50,633 nt of DNA from Chloroflexota bacterium (GCA_016191985.1 JACPVB010000004.1:1-50633), one strand, 5' to 3'. Shown: positions 32,722 through 41,274, counted from the first letter of the stretch. Numbers and translations are program-made. Notes: a model not told the origin generated them from the letters alone.

Positions 32722-34023
32722 CTACCCACACCCGCCCCCGCTCTTATCGCGTTTCAACTGCAATTTGATCTTCTGCTCGAACTCCAGTTTTTCGTACTCG
32801 ATTGGGTCGGGCGAGCATGACTCGTAGCGGCTGCCTAATGCTGCGGGGAAGAGATAGCCCAATTGGTCGTCCCCAGCATTCGGGTCGGCACGAAGCGTTT
32901 TGTCATCTTTTCCAAAGAATGCGATCCAGTTATTCACTCCGCCTTCCAGAATGTACACATTCTGCACACTTGATCCCACCAGCAGTTTCCACGCATCTAC
33001 GGCGGCGGTTTCATCGTTGCTCATCAAAATGAAGACTGTATTCGCGGGCGGCTCGCTCAGCAGCACGGGCACAATTTCCAGCACGCGCTCCAGCGGCACA
33101 TTGACCGCATCCTCGATGTGATACAGGTTGTAGTCCGCCTCCGAGCGCACATCCAAATATACAGGGTTCATGGACTGGTTGTACTTGGCCTTGAACGCTT
33201 CGGCGGGCGAGGTGAAAGCCAGGCGCTTCTCCAGCATTTCATCCGCTGTGTAAATGTAGGTGTTGACGATGGGGTCCGCATTCAATTGCGGGATGGTCTC
33301 GGTGCGCGTAAAGGTGACTTTGTTATAGCGTTCTTCGAGCGAGGGATTGCCGATTGCCAGCACGGCCACCGCCGCAGCGAAGAGGGCAACGGCTCCAGCG
33401 ACCCGCAGCCTGGGTTCCTTTGCCAGATCTTTTTTACCAAAGATGCGCTCCAACTGTTCGCCGCCCCAGAACATAAACAAGGCCATCAACACGACGATCA
33501 ACACCACTGCCCCGACAGGAATGCCAAAGACCTGGTCGAGCGTCACACGCCCGAAATAGCCCGCGTTGTTATACCAGTTGGTGAAGTACTGCTCCGTTTC
33601 ACCGAACAGGAACGCACCCACGAAGCCGCCCAGCATGAACAACATGCCATCGATCTTGCCGGTGGATGCGGAGGCCAGCGAGGTGGTGGGGCAGAACCCA
33701 CCGACGATAAAGCCCACGCCCATAATCAACCCGCCAACGATACCCGAGGCAAGATAGGTGGGGTTGACCCACACCTGGCTGAAATCAAGAAGACCAAGCC
33801 CCACTGCACCGAACAACAGCACCATTGCCACTGCAATGGCCGTGAACATCACTTTGAGCACGGTAAGCTCGGTGAAATAAAACTGAGCCGCGAGTTTTCT
33901 TGAGTCGCCGAAGCCAGACATTTCCAACGTATACCCGAACGCAAAACCGATCACCGCGAACAAGACATACGTCCACGGGTTCGCCGCGCTCACTGCAATA
34001 AAAGAGGGGAGAGGAAAGTTCAT
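32722..34023 (-). CDS. YeeE/YedE sulfur transporter fused to a rhodanese-like domain
   Basis: A 433-residue protein. About residues 1-240 hold six or more membrane helices of the YeeE/YedE family, with a conserved cysteine in VGGFCPTTSLASAS, which in the family relays thiosulfate or other sulfur species through the membrane. Residues about 290-390 form a rhodanese fold (VYLDVRSEADYNLYHIEDA and VYILEGGVNNW), but the active-site loop reads FILMSNDETAA with Ser where the sulfur-carrying Cys should be. The tail ends GGGCG. The start has GGAG upstream. It is the last gene of the operon with the octaheme cytochrome. Confidence 0.85.
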   Translation of the reverse strand: MNFPLPSFIAVSAANPWTYVLFAVIGFAFGYTLEMSGFGDSRKLAAQFYFTELTVLKVMFTAIAVAMVLLFGAVGLGLLDFSQVWVNPTYLASGIVGGLIMGVGFIVGGFCPTTSLASASTGKIDGMLFMLGGFVGAFLFGETEQYFTNWYNNAGYFGRVTLDQVFGIPVGAVVLIVVLMALFMFWGGEQLERIFGKKDLAKEPRLRVAGAVALFAAAVAVLAIGNPSLEERYNKVTFTRTETIPQLNADPIVNTYIYTADEMLEKRLAFTSPAEAFKAKYNQSMNPVYLDVRSEADYNLYHIEDAVNVPLERVLEIVPVLLSEPPANTVFILMSNDETAAVDAWKLLVGSSVQNVYILEGGVNNWIAFFGKDDKTLRADPNAGDDQLGYLFPAALGSRYESCSPDPIEYEKLEFEQKIKLQLKRDKSGGGCG

Positions 34024-34119
34024 GAGGTTTCTCCAGTTATCTAATGGTGGTCGAGTAGGTCGAGCGATAGCGAGACCGTATCGAGACCACACCTTGTAAT
34101 TTCATATTTATTCTTAATT

Positions 34120-34166
34120 GCTGGTTTCGATATGGGCGAGAAGAGTATTCGCCCTACTCAACCAGC
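34120..34166. repeat. imperfect inverted repeat between the two YeeE/YedE genes
   Basis: GCTGGTT...GGGCG pairs with CGCCC...AACCAGC. It occupies part of the 154-bp gap between the two transporter genes. It could modulate their relative expression or be another dispersed palindrome. Confidence 0.45.
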
Positions 34167-34177
34167 AAGGGATATTA

Positions 34178-34723
34178 TTAATTCCACAACTTCCGTACAA
34201 AATAGGCCACCCCATATGCGCCGCCGAAGATCGCAAACATAACGACCCACGAACCCGCCGAAAGGGTTGCCCCTCCTGAAAGCGCCTGCCCGGAGGTGCA
34301 TCCACGCGCCATGCGCGCGCCGTACAGGAAGAGCACACCGCCAAGGAAGGCCATCAGCCAGCGAGTGCGGTTCGAGATATTGGGTCCCTTGGTGGTGACC
34401 AGCTTCAGGCGTCCATTGAACGCGCCCGATGCAAATCCGCCGAGGAGCGCGCCGAAGAACAACGGCACGATCCAATCATCCAGTGGATTCTTATCCCCGC
34501 CCGCCATCTTCAATAAATACGGGTTGTTATCCACGTGCGAAGGCGAGACCGCATCCACGATCAACGCATCGATGCGGCTGGTAGCGCCCGAAGAGCCGAG
34601 TCCGTTACCCGTCAGGAAGAAAGCCAGGAACAGTACAACTCCCAGCACCACCCCGCCAAAGTACGGATGCACATACGGTTTTTCAGGTCGGTTGAAGATC
34701 GATTTCTTTGTTTGAGTAGTCAT
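34178..34723 (-). CDS. YeeE/YedE family membrane protein, second half
   Basis: A 181-residue membrane protein of the YeeE/YedE family with four to five helices. The conserved cysteine motif is ARGCTSGQALSGGA near residue 138, matching the sulfur-relay cysteine of the family. An upstream open extension is ignored because AAGGAG precedes the ATG at 34723. It probably works with the following YedE-rhodanese protein, either as a pair of half-transporters or as two separate sulfur channels, in the sulfur/redox operon. Confidence 0.85.
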   Translation of the reverse strand: MTTQTKKSIFNRPEKPYVHPYFGGVVLGVVLFLAFFLTGNGLGSSGATSRIDALIVDAVSPSHVDNNPYLLKMAGGDKNPLDDWIVPLFFGALLGGFASGAFNGRLKLVTTKGPNISNRTRWLMAFLGGVLFLYGARMARGCTSGQALSGGATLSAGSWVVMFAIFGGAYGVAYFVRKLWN

Positions 34724-34814
34724 TTGTGACTCCTTGGTTGAAGGTCGCAGGTTGAAAGTTGAAGGCTGGATGAATGGATTGATGCGATTGCCCAACCCAT
34801 TCATCCTTCATTAT

Positions 34815-37526
34815 TTATCCTTCATCCTTTGCATGTATTTCCACTTCTTCATAGCCCGTCACCATGCCGCGCATGGCTTCCAGCGGCGTTGCGCCTGTGG
34901 TCGTCATGTACACGTGCCCGACGATGAAGGTGGCGAAGGTCCACGCAATCAGGGAATGGAAGGGAGCCAGGAAGGTCAGTCCGCCAAACAGGTTCGCAAC
35001 CTGCGGGAACTTCTGCACGCCCCACATCAGCGCGCCCGTCAGCATTTGCAAAGGCAGCAACACATTCAAAATGCCGAAGTACGTCGCCTTCTGGATCGGG
35101 TTCATACGGTTATCAGGCCGCTTTTCGAAGGGATGTCCCTCGCCCTTGAAGATGCCCGTCATGTAATACTTCGCTTGAACAATCGCATCGTCGAAGAACC
35201 CATACGGGCGCGGGATATATTCCTGCATCCGCGCGGTGGCGATGTGATAAAAGATCGAAAGCAAAGCGTTGATCACCAGGACGACCGCGACCACGTTATG
35301 CACCGTCACCACACCACGGAACGAGAACGCACCGAAGATGTCTGGTCTGTGGATGATGAGTCCCGTGAACAACAGGATTACAATGGATGTGGTTTGCAGC
35401 CAGTGCCAGAAGCGGCGATAGGCATCGTACATATAAATGCGCTCGGTTCGGGCGTGACCTTTCGCCTGCTTCCGTGACGAGAAGTATCTCATCGTCCCGT
35501 GCCCTGCCACCCCAAAGAGCGTGCCTGCAAACATCAATGCGCCCAGCCAGTCGATCCAACTTACGCGGCTGGAGCCGAAGACGTACATGTCATCGTCCAC
35601 GGGCGTGGGTTGGTAATATAGCGCGCCGTTCTCGTCGGTGACGAAATCGCCGCTGCCGTTCACGTTGTTATTGATATCGAAATCTGGAGTAATGCCGCTC
35701 GGCACAGAGTCTGCCAGCTTGATGGACTGCGCCACGCGCGAGTCCGCATTATGACAGGACTTGCACTCGTTAAGCGCATTCTCTCCGCGCGTCACACTGT
35801 GGTTGATGCTGTACGGCTGCACCATGCCTTCAATGCGTGGGTTGTTCAGCCCTAGTGCGCCAAGTTTTTCCTTGACGATTTCTTCCTTGGCAGGTGAGTT
35901 GATCCTGAGTTCATCACTTCCCAACATGCCATCGCCGTTTGCATCGAATACTTGCAAAATATCGGCTGCGTAATCGCCGTTCTCAAGGTAGGCGGCTTCC
36001 AAGTCCACCAGGCGGACGGGGCGTTTGTTTCCATTCGCATCGTCATATACCCAGTAGAAGGAAGTGATCAGGTTATACGGCGCAAGCAACGTGTCGCCGT
36101 CAATATTTGTGCGGTTGAGCAGCACGGGTTCATAGCCCGTGACCAATGAAGTCACTTCGTTAGGGTTCCCTTCCACGCCTCGGCAGGTTTCAAGCGCCTT
36201 GCCATCGAGGGTGATGACTGTCCAGTCATAGGTCTGGATGGCGGGGGCGTACATCTGCGGGATGTGACAGGTCTCGCAAGCCACGGCATCCATGTGGGTC
36301 TCAATATATGGAAGCCAGTCGGCATGTCCCTTGCTGTAATCGTGGCAGTTCTCGCAGCGGCGCATGGTTCCCTTGTATTCAGGAGCCACGTTAAACTGCG
36401 CGCTTTCGCCGCGTGCAACGTTGTGGTCTGGCCGCTCAAGGTATTCGCTAATTTCCAATGAGCGCGGGTCATAGACGAGGTGCTCAGGATTGTTGCTTTG
36501 CAGTTCACTGGCGTGCGCGGGGTTATTCAATGCGTAGTGACAGTCTGTGCATTGCAGTTGGCGTTCCGCGTGAATATCCCATGAGCGAGCAACGTCATTT
36601 TTGCCAGAGAGGTTCACACCAGACTCGTTGATGCGCTGTCCGCTCACAACCTGCCCTGTGGTGGCGGTTTGCGGGTAATTCAGGTCACAGGCGTTGAGGG
36701 TGAGAGCTTCTTCCGTTTCAGGGTGAACTTCACCATGGCAGGTTGCGCAGTTTGCGTTGGTGGGGTCTTGAATACCGATAACCTCGCTTTTGAGTTCGCC
36801 AGCTTCGTTGAAGGCTTCGGCGTTCCATACCCAGCCCTCGCCCCCATCACTGACGATGTTTAAGCTTAGTAAGGTGGCGGTGTTGGCATTCCCAAACTCA
36901 CCTGCATGAATGGCCTCGGAGCGCGCTTCGGTGTTGGGGTTTTCAAGGTGGCAGAGGAAGCAGTTCATTTCCATCGTGCCTGATTTGTCCCAGTTCCAGA
37001 CGGAAGCCGTGCCACCTTCATTTAGTATAGCTGTTTCAGGATTGCTCTTACTGGTGGGGAGATCGGTCAATGCTTCGCCATCACGGGAGGTGGTAGCAGG
37101 TCCGCCACCGACAACACGGTCACCGTACAGCATCAGCCATTCGGCAGTGCTGAGGTCAAGGCGTTCGTCGCCATCCTGCGAAAGGAAGCGATAGGTTAGC
37201 GGGTCCCATTCGCCGAAGGAGCCTGTGCTTGCGTTCCAGGATCCGTTCGATGAATTGTTGTAATCAGATAAGCCAAGATCGGAATGGAATGCGTGTGTGG
37301 CGATAAATTCGGTATCATGGCATTGTCCGCAGGTTTGCATGGTGGAGACAGCCTTGCCGCTTTCGAGCACGTTCACCCCGTCCGCATCGAGCAGGATAAA
37401 GTTTGGGTGCAGGGTCGATGCCTTTTCAACAGGAGCAACTGTCGGCGCGGCAAGAACCGTGCTAATCCCGAAGGCAAGCGTGAGGAGCGAGAGTCCAATA
37501 ATTGTGATGAGGGTGTATCGTTTCAT
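34815..37526 (-). CDS. heptaheme cytochrome c fused to a membrane cytochrome b
   Basis: A 903-residue exported fusion. Signal peptide at residues 1-26 (LLTLAFGISTVLAAP). Seven CxxCH heme sites are visible: CGQCH, CFLCH, CATCH, CTDCH, CENCH, CETCH and CKSCH. A calcium-loop-like DANGDGMLGSDE lies before the last. After a linker with one helix, the C-terminal 210 residues are a four-helix cytochrome b561/FdnI-type domain with heme-ligand histidines in RFWHWLQ, VVTVHNVV, SIFYHIA and FHSLIAWTFATFIVGHVY. It probably moves electrons between the quinone pool and the extracytoplasmic hemes. It lies 45 bp downstream of the octaheme gene. Confidence 0.85.
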   Translation of the reverse strand: MKRYTLITIIGLSLLTLAFGISTVLAAPTVAPVEKASTLHPNFILLDADGVNVLESGKAVSTMQTCGQCHDTEFIATHAFHSDLGLSDYNNSSNGSWNASTGSFGEWDPLTYRFLSQDGDERLDLSTAEWLMLYGDRVVGGGPATTSRDGEALTDLPTSKSNPETAILNEGGTASVWNWDKSGTMEMNCFLCHLENPNTEARSEAIHAGEFGNANTATLLSLNIVSDGGEGWVWNAEAFNEAGELKSEVIGIQDPTNANCATCHGEVHPETEEALTLNACDLNYPQTATTGQVVSGQRINESGVNLSGKNDVARSWDIHAERQLQCTDCHYALNNPAHASELQSNNPEHLVYDPRSLEISEYLERPDHNVARGESAQFNVAPEYKGTMRRCENCHDYSKGHADWLPYIETHMDAVACETCHIPQMYAPAIQTYDWTVITLDGKALETCRGVEGNPNEVTSLVTGYEPVLLNRTNIDGDTLLAPYNLITSFYWVYDDANGNKRPVRLVDLEAAYLENGDYAADILQVFDANGDGMLGSDELRINSPAKEEIVKEKLGALGLNNPRIEGMVQPYSINHSVTRGENALNECKSCHNADSRVAQSIKLADSVPSGITPDFDINNNVNGSGDFVTDENGALYYQPTPVDDDMYVFGSSRVSWIDWLGALMFAGTLFGVAGHGTMRYFSSRKQAKGHARTERIYMYDAYRRFWHWLQTTSIVILLFTGLIIHRPDIFGAFSFRGVVTVHNVVAVVLVINALLSIFYHIATARMQEYIPRPYGFFDDAIVQAKYYMTGIFKGEGHPFEKRPDNRMNPIQKATYFGILNVLLPLQMLTGALMWGVQKFPQVANLFGGLTFLAPFHSLIAWTFATFIVGHVYMTTTGATPLEAMRGMVTGYEEVEIHAKDEG

Positions 37527-37571
37527 AGTCATATCCTTGATGAGCAGAGACTGGAGACTAATCACTAGTCT

Positions 37572-39005
37572 CTACCTCCCACCCCATTCAATCGGGTCAC
37601 CGGGGTAGCCGAGGGCTGCCCAGTCCATGCGGCTGTTGGCACTATGACACGAATCGCATTGCAGCGCCTTATCGGCAGGTTGCACCATGTGCGTGGTAGC
37701 CCAATACATGTAAGTTTCGGTGAAGTCGTATTCGCCGCTGTACGCCAGGCCCGTGATGGGTGCGGCCAGTTCGAAGGCGCTGTTCCAGTCGAAGGTTGTC
37801 CAGAAGCCGTCTTTGCCGGCGGTGACAGGCTGGAGCAGGTAATTGTTTTTCACATCGTACGGCTGGTTTGCGATGTGCAGCTTGAAGGGGAATATCTTCG
37901 CGGTGGCATCTTCGATGCTGCCCGCAGGTTTGTTGATATAGGTAATGCCATCCTTGCCAAGCGGGTCACCGAGGATATAGCGGTATTCGTTGTTGCCGTT
38001 GAACCATAGATACGTAGGAGCAAAGTTCTTATCGTAGACGAATTCGCCTTTGATCTTGAGATAGGTGAAGTGGTCGTCCTCGCGTCCTTCCTGACCTGCT
38101 TGTGACCAGTCCCAAGTGACCTTGGTCGGGTCTTCGAGCGCGAGTGCGGGCACGTGGCAAGTCTGGCACGCCACGGAAGAAAGATGAGTATTGATGCGTT
38201 CATCTTCATGTTGTTGGTTCACATGGCATTGCTCACAGGAAACCTGTTCTTTGGGATCGATGGTGTAATTGTCCGCGACCATGCGGCCAAGGATCTGGTG
38301 ATCTTCTGTCCAGTGGCAGTCGGTGCATTGCATGTCCAACTCGCCGCCCATGTGCACGTCGAGGTTTTCATCAGGGAAATATAAACTCTCGTCCAGGTCG
38401 CCGTGTTTGACGCCGTTTCCGCCGCCGCCATCGAAGTGGCATTTTCCGCAGTTCTCACGTGTGGGTGCGCGAACAGATTGTGCTGCGGCGAGCAGGTCCA
38501 CGCCTTCGGCGGGGTTGCCAAAGAGACCTTTGCCGTATGCACCCGTGTCGGCGTGACAGGCAAGGCAGTCCACATTTTCGGGGTTGGCTTGTTGGGTCTC
38601 GCGCCCTTCTTCCCAGCCATAGCCTGCATGGCAGGCCATGCACTTGTTCTCATTGCCTTGCGAGCCGATGCAGAAATTGTTAATCTGGTTGGCTTTGCCA
38701 ATCGTCACATCTTCATCGCGCCAGGGGACATCGAAGGCTTTTGATTCCCATGTCCAGTGGGTGGTTTTCATAACGGCGGCTGCGGCGTCTTCATGGCATT
38801 CAAGACAGGCACGCGTTACATCCTGTCCTGTTTTGAATTCACCCTGCACGATGTCCTTATGGTCCACGTGCACGAGTTTCTCTGGCAGGTACGCAGCAGG
38901 GTCATTCTTTGATTGGGCTCGGGGCAGAAAATAAAGGACTGGGACGAGAATCAGCAAAAGTATGCCGAGCAGTCCCAAGGTCCAGGAAGGGAAGCGCTTT
39001 TTCAT
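37572..39005 (-). CDS. octaheme c-type cytochrome, tetrathionate reductase (OTR) family
   Basis: A 477-residue exported multiheme cytochrome. A single N-terminal helix (LGLLGILLLILVPVLYFLP) may be an uncleaved anchor. Eight CxxCH sites are seen: CLECH, CMACH, CLACH, CGKCH, CTDCH, CEQCH, CQTCH and CDSCH. Near the first is KTTHWTWES, and near the second NNFCIGSQGNENKCMACHAG, a pattern I recognise from the octaheme tetrathionate-reductase-like family. Members of that family reduce tetrathionate, nitrite or hydroxylamine in vitro; the natural substrate is unsettled. Its ATG overlaps the ArsR stop (ATGA). Confidence 0.88.
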   Translation of the reverse strand: MKKRFPSWTLGLLGILLLILVPVLYFLPRAQSKNDPAAYLPEKLVHVDHKDIVQGEFKTGQDVTRACLECHEDAAAAVMKTTHWTWESKAFDVPWRDEDVTIGKANQINNFCIGSQGNENKCMACHAGYGWEEGRETQQANPENVDCLACHADTGAYGKGLFGNPAEGVDLLAAAQSVRAPTRENCGKCHFDGGGGNGVKHGDLDESLYFPDENLDVHMGGELDMQCTDCHWTEDHQILGRMVADNYTIDPKEQVSCEQCHVNQQHEDERINTHLSSVACQTCHVPALALEDPTKVTWDWSQAGQEGREDDHFTYLKIKGEFVYDKNFAPTYLWFNGNNEYRYILGDPLGKDGITYINKPAGSIEDATAKIFPFKLHIANQPYDVKNNYLLQPVTAGKDGFWTTFDWNSAFELAAPITGLAYSGEYDFTETYMYWATTHMVQPADKALQCDSCHSANSRMDWAALGYPGDPIEWGGR

Positions 39006-39349
39006 ACATTCTCCTGTGAAACTTCATTGATCAAGCTGGCTTGGTGTGCGAGTCTGTCGCGCATTGCGCTTCTCAGCAAATCAAGAGCCTGAATGAGTCT
39101 TGTGTCGGAAAGGTGATAGGTGATCACAGTGCCAGTGCGGACGGTGTGTACCAGCCCTCGCTCGCGCAGGACTTTGAGATGGCGCGACGTAGTGGGCTGG
39201 TTCAACCCGAGTTCATTTGCCAGTTCCGTCACGTTGCGTGGGCCTTCACTGAGGGCATATAAGATAAGAAGACGACTCGGGTCGGAGAGCGCCGCACAGA
39301 AGTTGGCTTCGAGTTGGGTGATTTCCTGTTTGAGAGTGGGAGTTACCAT
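39002..39349 (-). CDS. ArsR family transcriptional regulator
   Basis: A 115-residue winged-helix repressor. The helix-turn-helix is ELANELGLNQPTTSRHLKVL at about residues 43-62, and the wing is VHTVRTGTVITYHLS. One cysteine (FCAALSDPSR) sits near the N-terminus. ArsR proteins respond to metals or, in the SqrR/BigR subgroup, to reactive sulfur; the single cysteine does not prove either. Start at 39349 is chosen for a nearby AGGT and because the upstream extension is not protein-like. It overlaps the octaheme gene by 4 bp and so presumably controls the operon. Confidence 0.88.
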   Translation of the reverse strand: MVTPTLKQEITQLEANFCAALSDPSRLLILYALSEGPRNVTELANELGLNQPTTSRHLKVLRERGLVHTVRTGTVITYHLSDTRLIQALDLLRSAMRDRLAHQASLINEVSQENV

Positions 39350-39426
39350 GAGTACCTGCTTATATGTGTATAAATGAATGTTTGCATCTCTATCATAATA
39401 TTGTGACAGAATGTACAATAGTGAAG

Positions 39427-39474
39427 TGTGTCATATTAAGTTTTGTTTAATGTCACATAAAAATTGGGTATAAT
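39427..39474 (+). promoter_or_regulatory. promoter with overlapping palindrome for the XRE-cupin gene
   Basis: TATAAT at 39469-39474 follows TTTAAT at 39446-39451 with a 17-bp spacer. The -35 lies within an imperfect inverted repeat TGTGTCATATTAA...TTTAATGTCACA (39427-39457). That arrangement suits a repressor operator, possibly autoregulation by the downstream regulator or by ArsR. Confidence 0.5.
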
Positions 39475-39536
39475 TCGAGAGGTTTGGTTGGAATTACGGA
39501 AGTTCTGTGAATCTTCCGAAGTTTGTGGAGGTATAT

Positions 39537-40148
39537 ATGGAATCGTATCAAAGAGAAGCAATGTCTGTGGATGTGGCCTCACGGCTGCGCGAACTGCGTG
39601 AGGCGCGGGGGATTTCGATGCGGACGCTGGGTACGAAGAGCGGCTTATCGGCAAATGCTCTTTCGATGATCGAGCGCGGCAAAACTTCGCCTTCAGTCAG
39701 CACGCTTTATAAGCTGGCAGATGCTTTGGGTGTTTCGATCACTGCGTTCTTTGGCGCGGAAACCGAAAAGAAGCAGATTGTATTTTTGAAACATGATGAA
39801 CGCACACGCATGTCATTTACACGGGGTGTCTTCGAGGCTTTGGGCGGGGAGCAGTTTGTGGGGCGGGTGGAACCGTTCATGCTGACACTGGAGAGCGGCG
39901 CTTCCTGCGGTCCGCATGGCATGGTGCATACGGGGCATGAGTTTGTCTTTTGCCTGCGAGGTCAGTTGGATTATTTTGTGGAAAAGGAAGTGTTTCACCT
40001 CGAAGCGGGGGACAGCCTGTTATTTGCTTCGAAATTAAGTCATCGCTGGCGCAACCCGGGCAATAATGTCACCAACGCGCTGATCATTATTTCAGGATTT
40101 GCAGAAGGCGAGCAGCCTCACGCCATGCATTGGAAAAAAGGGGAATAA
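39537..40148 (+). CDS. XRE family transcriptional regulator with C-terminal cupin domain
   Basis: A 203-residue regulator. Residues about 12-70 form the XRE helix-turn-helix (RLRELREARGISMRTLGTKS, then LSANALSMIERGKTSPS). Residues about 110-200 form a cupin with HTGHEFVFCLRGQLDYFV and LEAGDSLLFASKLSHRWRN, the usual ligand pocket. Such proteins commonly sense small metabolites. The start has GGAGG five bases upstream. It is divergent from the ArsR operon and convergent with the DUF59 gene. Confidence 0.88.
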   Translation: MESYQREAMSVDVASRLRELREARGISMRTLGTKSGLSANALSMIERGKTSPSVSTLYKLADALGVSITAFFGAETEKKQIVFLKHDERTRMSFTRGVFEALGGEQFVGRVEPFMLTLESGASCGPHGMVHTGHEFVFCLRGQLDYFVEKEVFHLEAGDSLLFASKLSHRWRNPGNNVTNALIIISGFAEGEQPHAMHWKKGE

Positions 40149-40172
40149 AACAGAAGTTGGCGGGCAGATAAC

Positions 40173-40211
40173 AAAAAAAGACGCCCATCCAAGCGGACGG
40201 CGTCTTTCGTT
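40173..40211. terminator. bidirectional rho-independent terminator
   Basis: AAAGACGCC pairs with GGCGTCTTT around 13 nt, with A-run before and T-rich sequence after. It sits between the convergent XRE-cupin and DUF59 genes and can serve both. Confidence 0.85.
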
Positions 40212-40237
40212 TTAACTACTGAACTATCTACTGGAAA

Positions 40238-40582
40238 CTATGCGTACATTCCCCAGTCCAGCGCAGAGGGGTCTTCCATCATGGAGAAATCCCACATTTC
40301 CATGCCCATTTCAATGGTGACAGGCATGTTGAGTCCCTCAGTAGCTTTTGCCTTGGTCATTTCGATCATGGCGGGACCGTACGGGCAGAATGGCGTGGTA
40401 AGGATCATTTTCAAGCGGGCAATATTGTTTTCGATTTCAATATCACGTACCAGACCCAACTGGATAATGTTCATGCCAATTTCCGGGTCGACCACTTCAG
40501 ACAGGCTTGCGCGAGCCTGTTGCACGATTTCGGGGTGAGTGGTGTGGATGGTCCACTGGATTTCTTTTATTTCTTCGCTCAT
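40238..40582 (-). CDS. DUF59 / MIP18-type metal-sulfur cluster assembly protein
   Basis: A 114-residue protein of the SufT/PaaD/MIP18 family that helps load Fe-S clusters. The core reads ASLSEVVDPEIGMNIIQLGL, then LTTPFCPYGPAMIEM, with the conserved cysteine in FCPYG. The start at 40582 has AGAGGA upstream. It lies 14 bp downstream of the SufR-like regulator in the same direction, so the regulator probably controls it. Confidence 0.9.
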   Translation of the reverse strand: MSEEIKEIQWTIHTTHPEIVQQARASLSEVVDPEIGMNIIQLGLVRDIEIENNIARLKMILTTPFCPYGPAMIEMTKAKATEGLNMPVTIEMGMEMWDFSMMEDPSALDWGMYA

Positions 40583-40596
40583 GGTTCCTCTATTTT

Positions 40597-41238
40597 TTAT
40601 TTCGTGGCAATTTGCCTGGTTTTTACTTCTGCGGGTTGAACCACGTAAGTACAATGTGTGCCGCCATCCAAAATACATTGAACTTTATTTGCAGGCAGCG
40701 CAAGCATTTTTGAGATCAAGGTCTGATCCACCGTGCAGACTTCTGGATGGGCGATGCCAATTTGATAATACGGGCAGGAGATTTCGTGGATCTGGTACTG
40801 TCCGCCTTTCTTTTCCCATTCCACGGTGAAACCCTCCTGCGCCAGCATTTCTTTGACGAAGTCAAGGCGTTGCTCCATACTCAGGTTTTTCATGTCGCTG
40901 GCGTATTGACTGGCGAGATCTTCAGCAATTTGATTGAACAGTTTCGCTACTACCGGCCCCGGCATGGACTCTTTCATTTGCGAAAGTAGTCGTGTAGTCA
41001 ATTTCATATAGCGTGTAGGGAAGTGCTCCATACCATCGTCAGTGAGCACGTACACCAGGCGCGGACGGCCTACTCCGTGCCGCTCCTCCTGTCCTTCCAC
41101 CAATCCTTCCATTTGGAGGTTGGTGAGGTGGTGTCGTACAGAAATTGGATTAATACCGACTGCTTCAGCAAGATCGTTGATTGTTGAGCGGGGTTTTCGT
41201 AGTAACGTCTGTAAAATTTTGTCTCGCGTGGAGTTCAT
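40597..41238 (-). CDS. SufR-like Fe-S-sensing transcriptional regulator
   Basis: A 213-residue regulator. The helix-turn-helix is TINDLAEAVGINPISVRHHL at about residues 18-37. The C-terminal part has four cysteines: CPYYQIGIAHPEVC (a C-x12-C spacing), then CILDGGTHC near the end, a pattern like that of SufR, which binds a 4Fe-4S cluster and represses Fe-S assembly genes. Start is the ATG at 41238; an open extension to a TTG at 41274 is rejected because that TTG is part of the -35 box. It precedes the DUF59 gene, whose product fits this regulon. Confidence 0.82.
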   Translation of the reverse strand: MNSTRDKILQTLLRKPRSTINDLAEAVGINPISVRHHLTNLQMEGLVEGQEERHGVGRPRLVYVLTDDGMEHFPTRYMKLTTRLLSQMKESMPGPVVAKLFNQIAEDLASQYASDMKNLSMEQRLDFVKEMLAQEGFTVEWEKKGGQYQIHEISCPYYQIGIAHPEVCTVDQTLISKMLALPANKVQCILDGGTHCTYVVQPAEVKTRQIATK

Positions 41239-41245
41239 ACCGGGC

Positions 41246-41274
41246 AGTATACCTGTCCGTTCGTTTCTTGTCAA
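41246..41274 (-). promoter_or_regulatory. consensus promoter giving a leaderless SufR-like transcript
   Basis: Read leftward, TTGACA (41269-41274), a 17-bp spacer and TATACT (41246-41251) stand only 7 bases before the ATG at 41238. The expected start of transcription falls at or next to the start codon, with no room for a Shine-Dalgarno. Confidence 0.7.

Noticed and set aside
33118..33903. Rightward open frame of 261 codons, rich in His and Gln
   Set aside because: Antisense to the YeeE/YedE-rhodanese gene; composition is that of a shadow frame.
41239..41274. TTG-initiated 12-residue extension of the SufR-like regulator
   Set aside because: The TTG is part of a consensus -35 box, and the -10 lies inside the extension.
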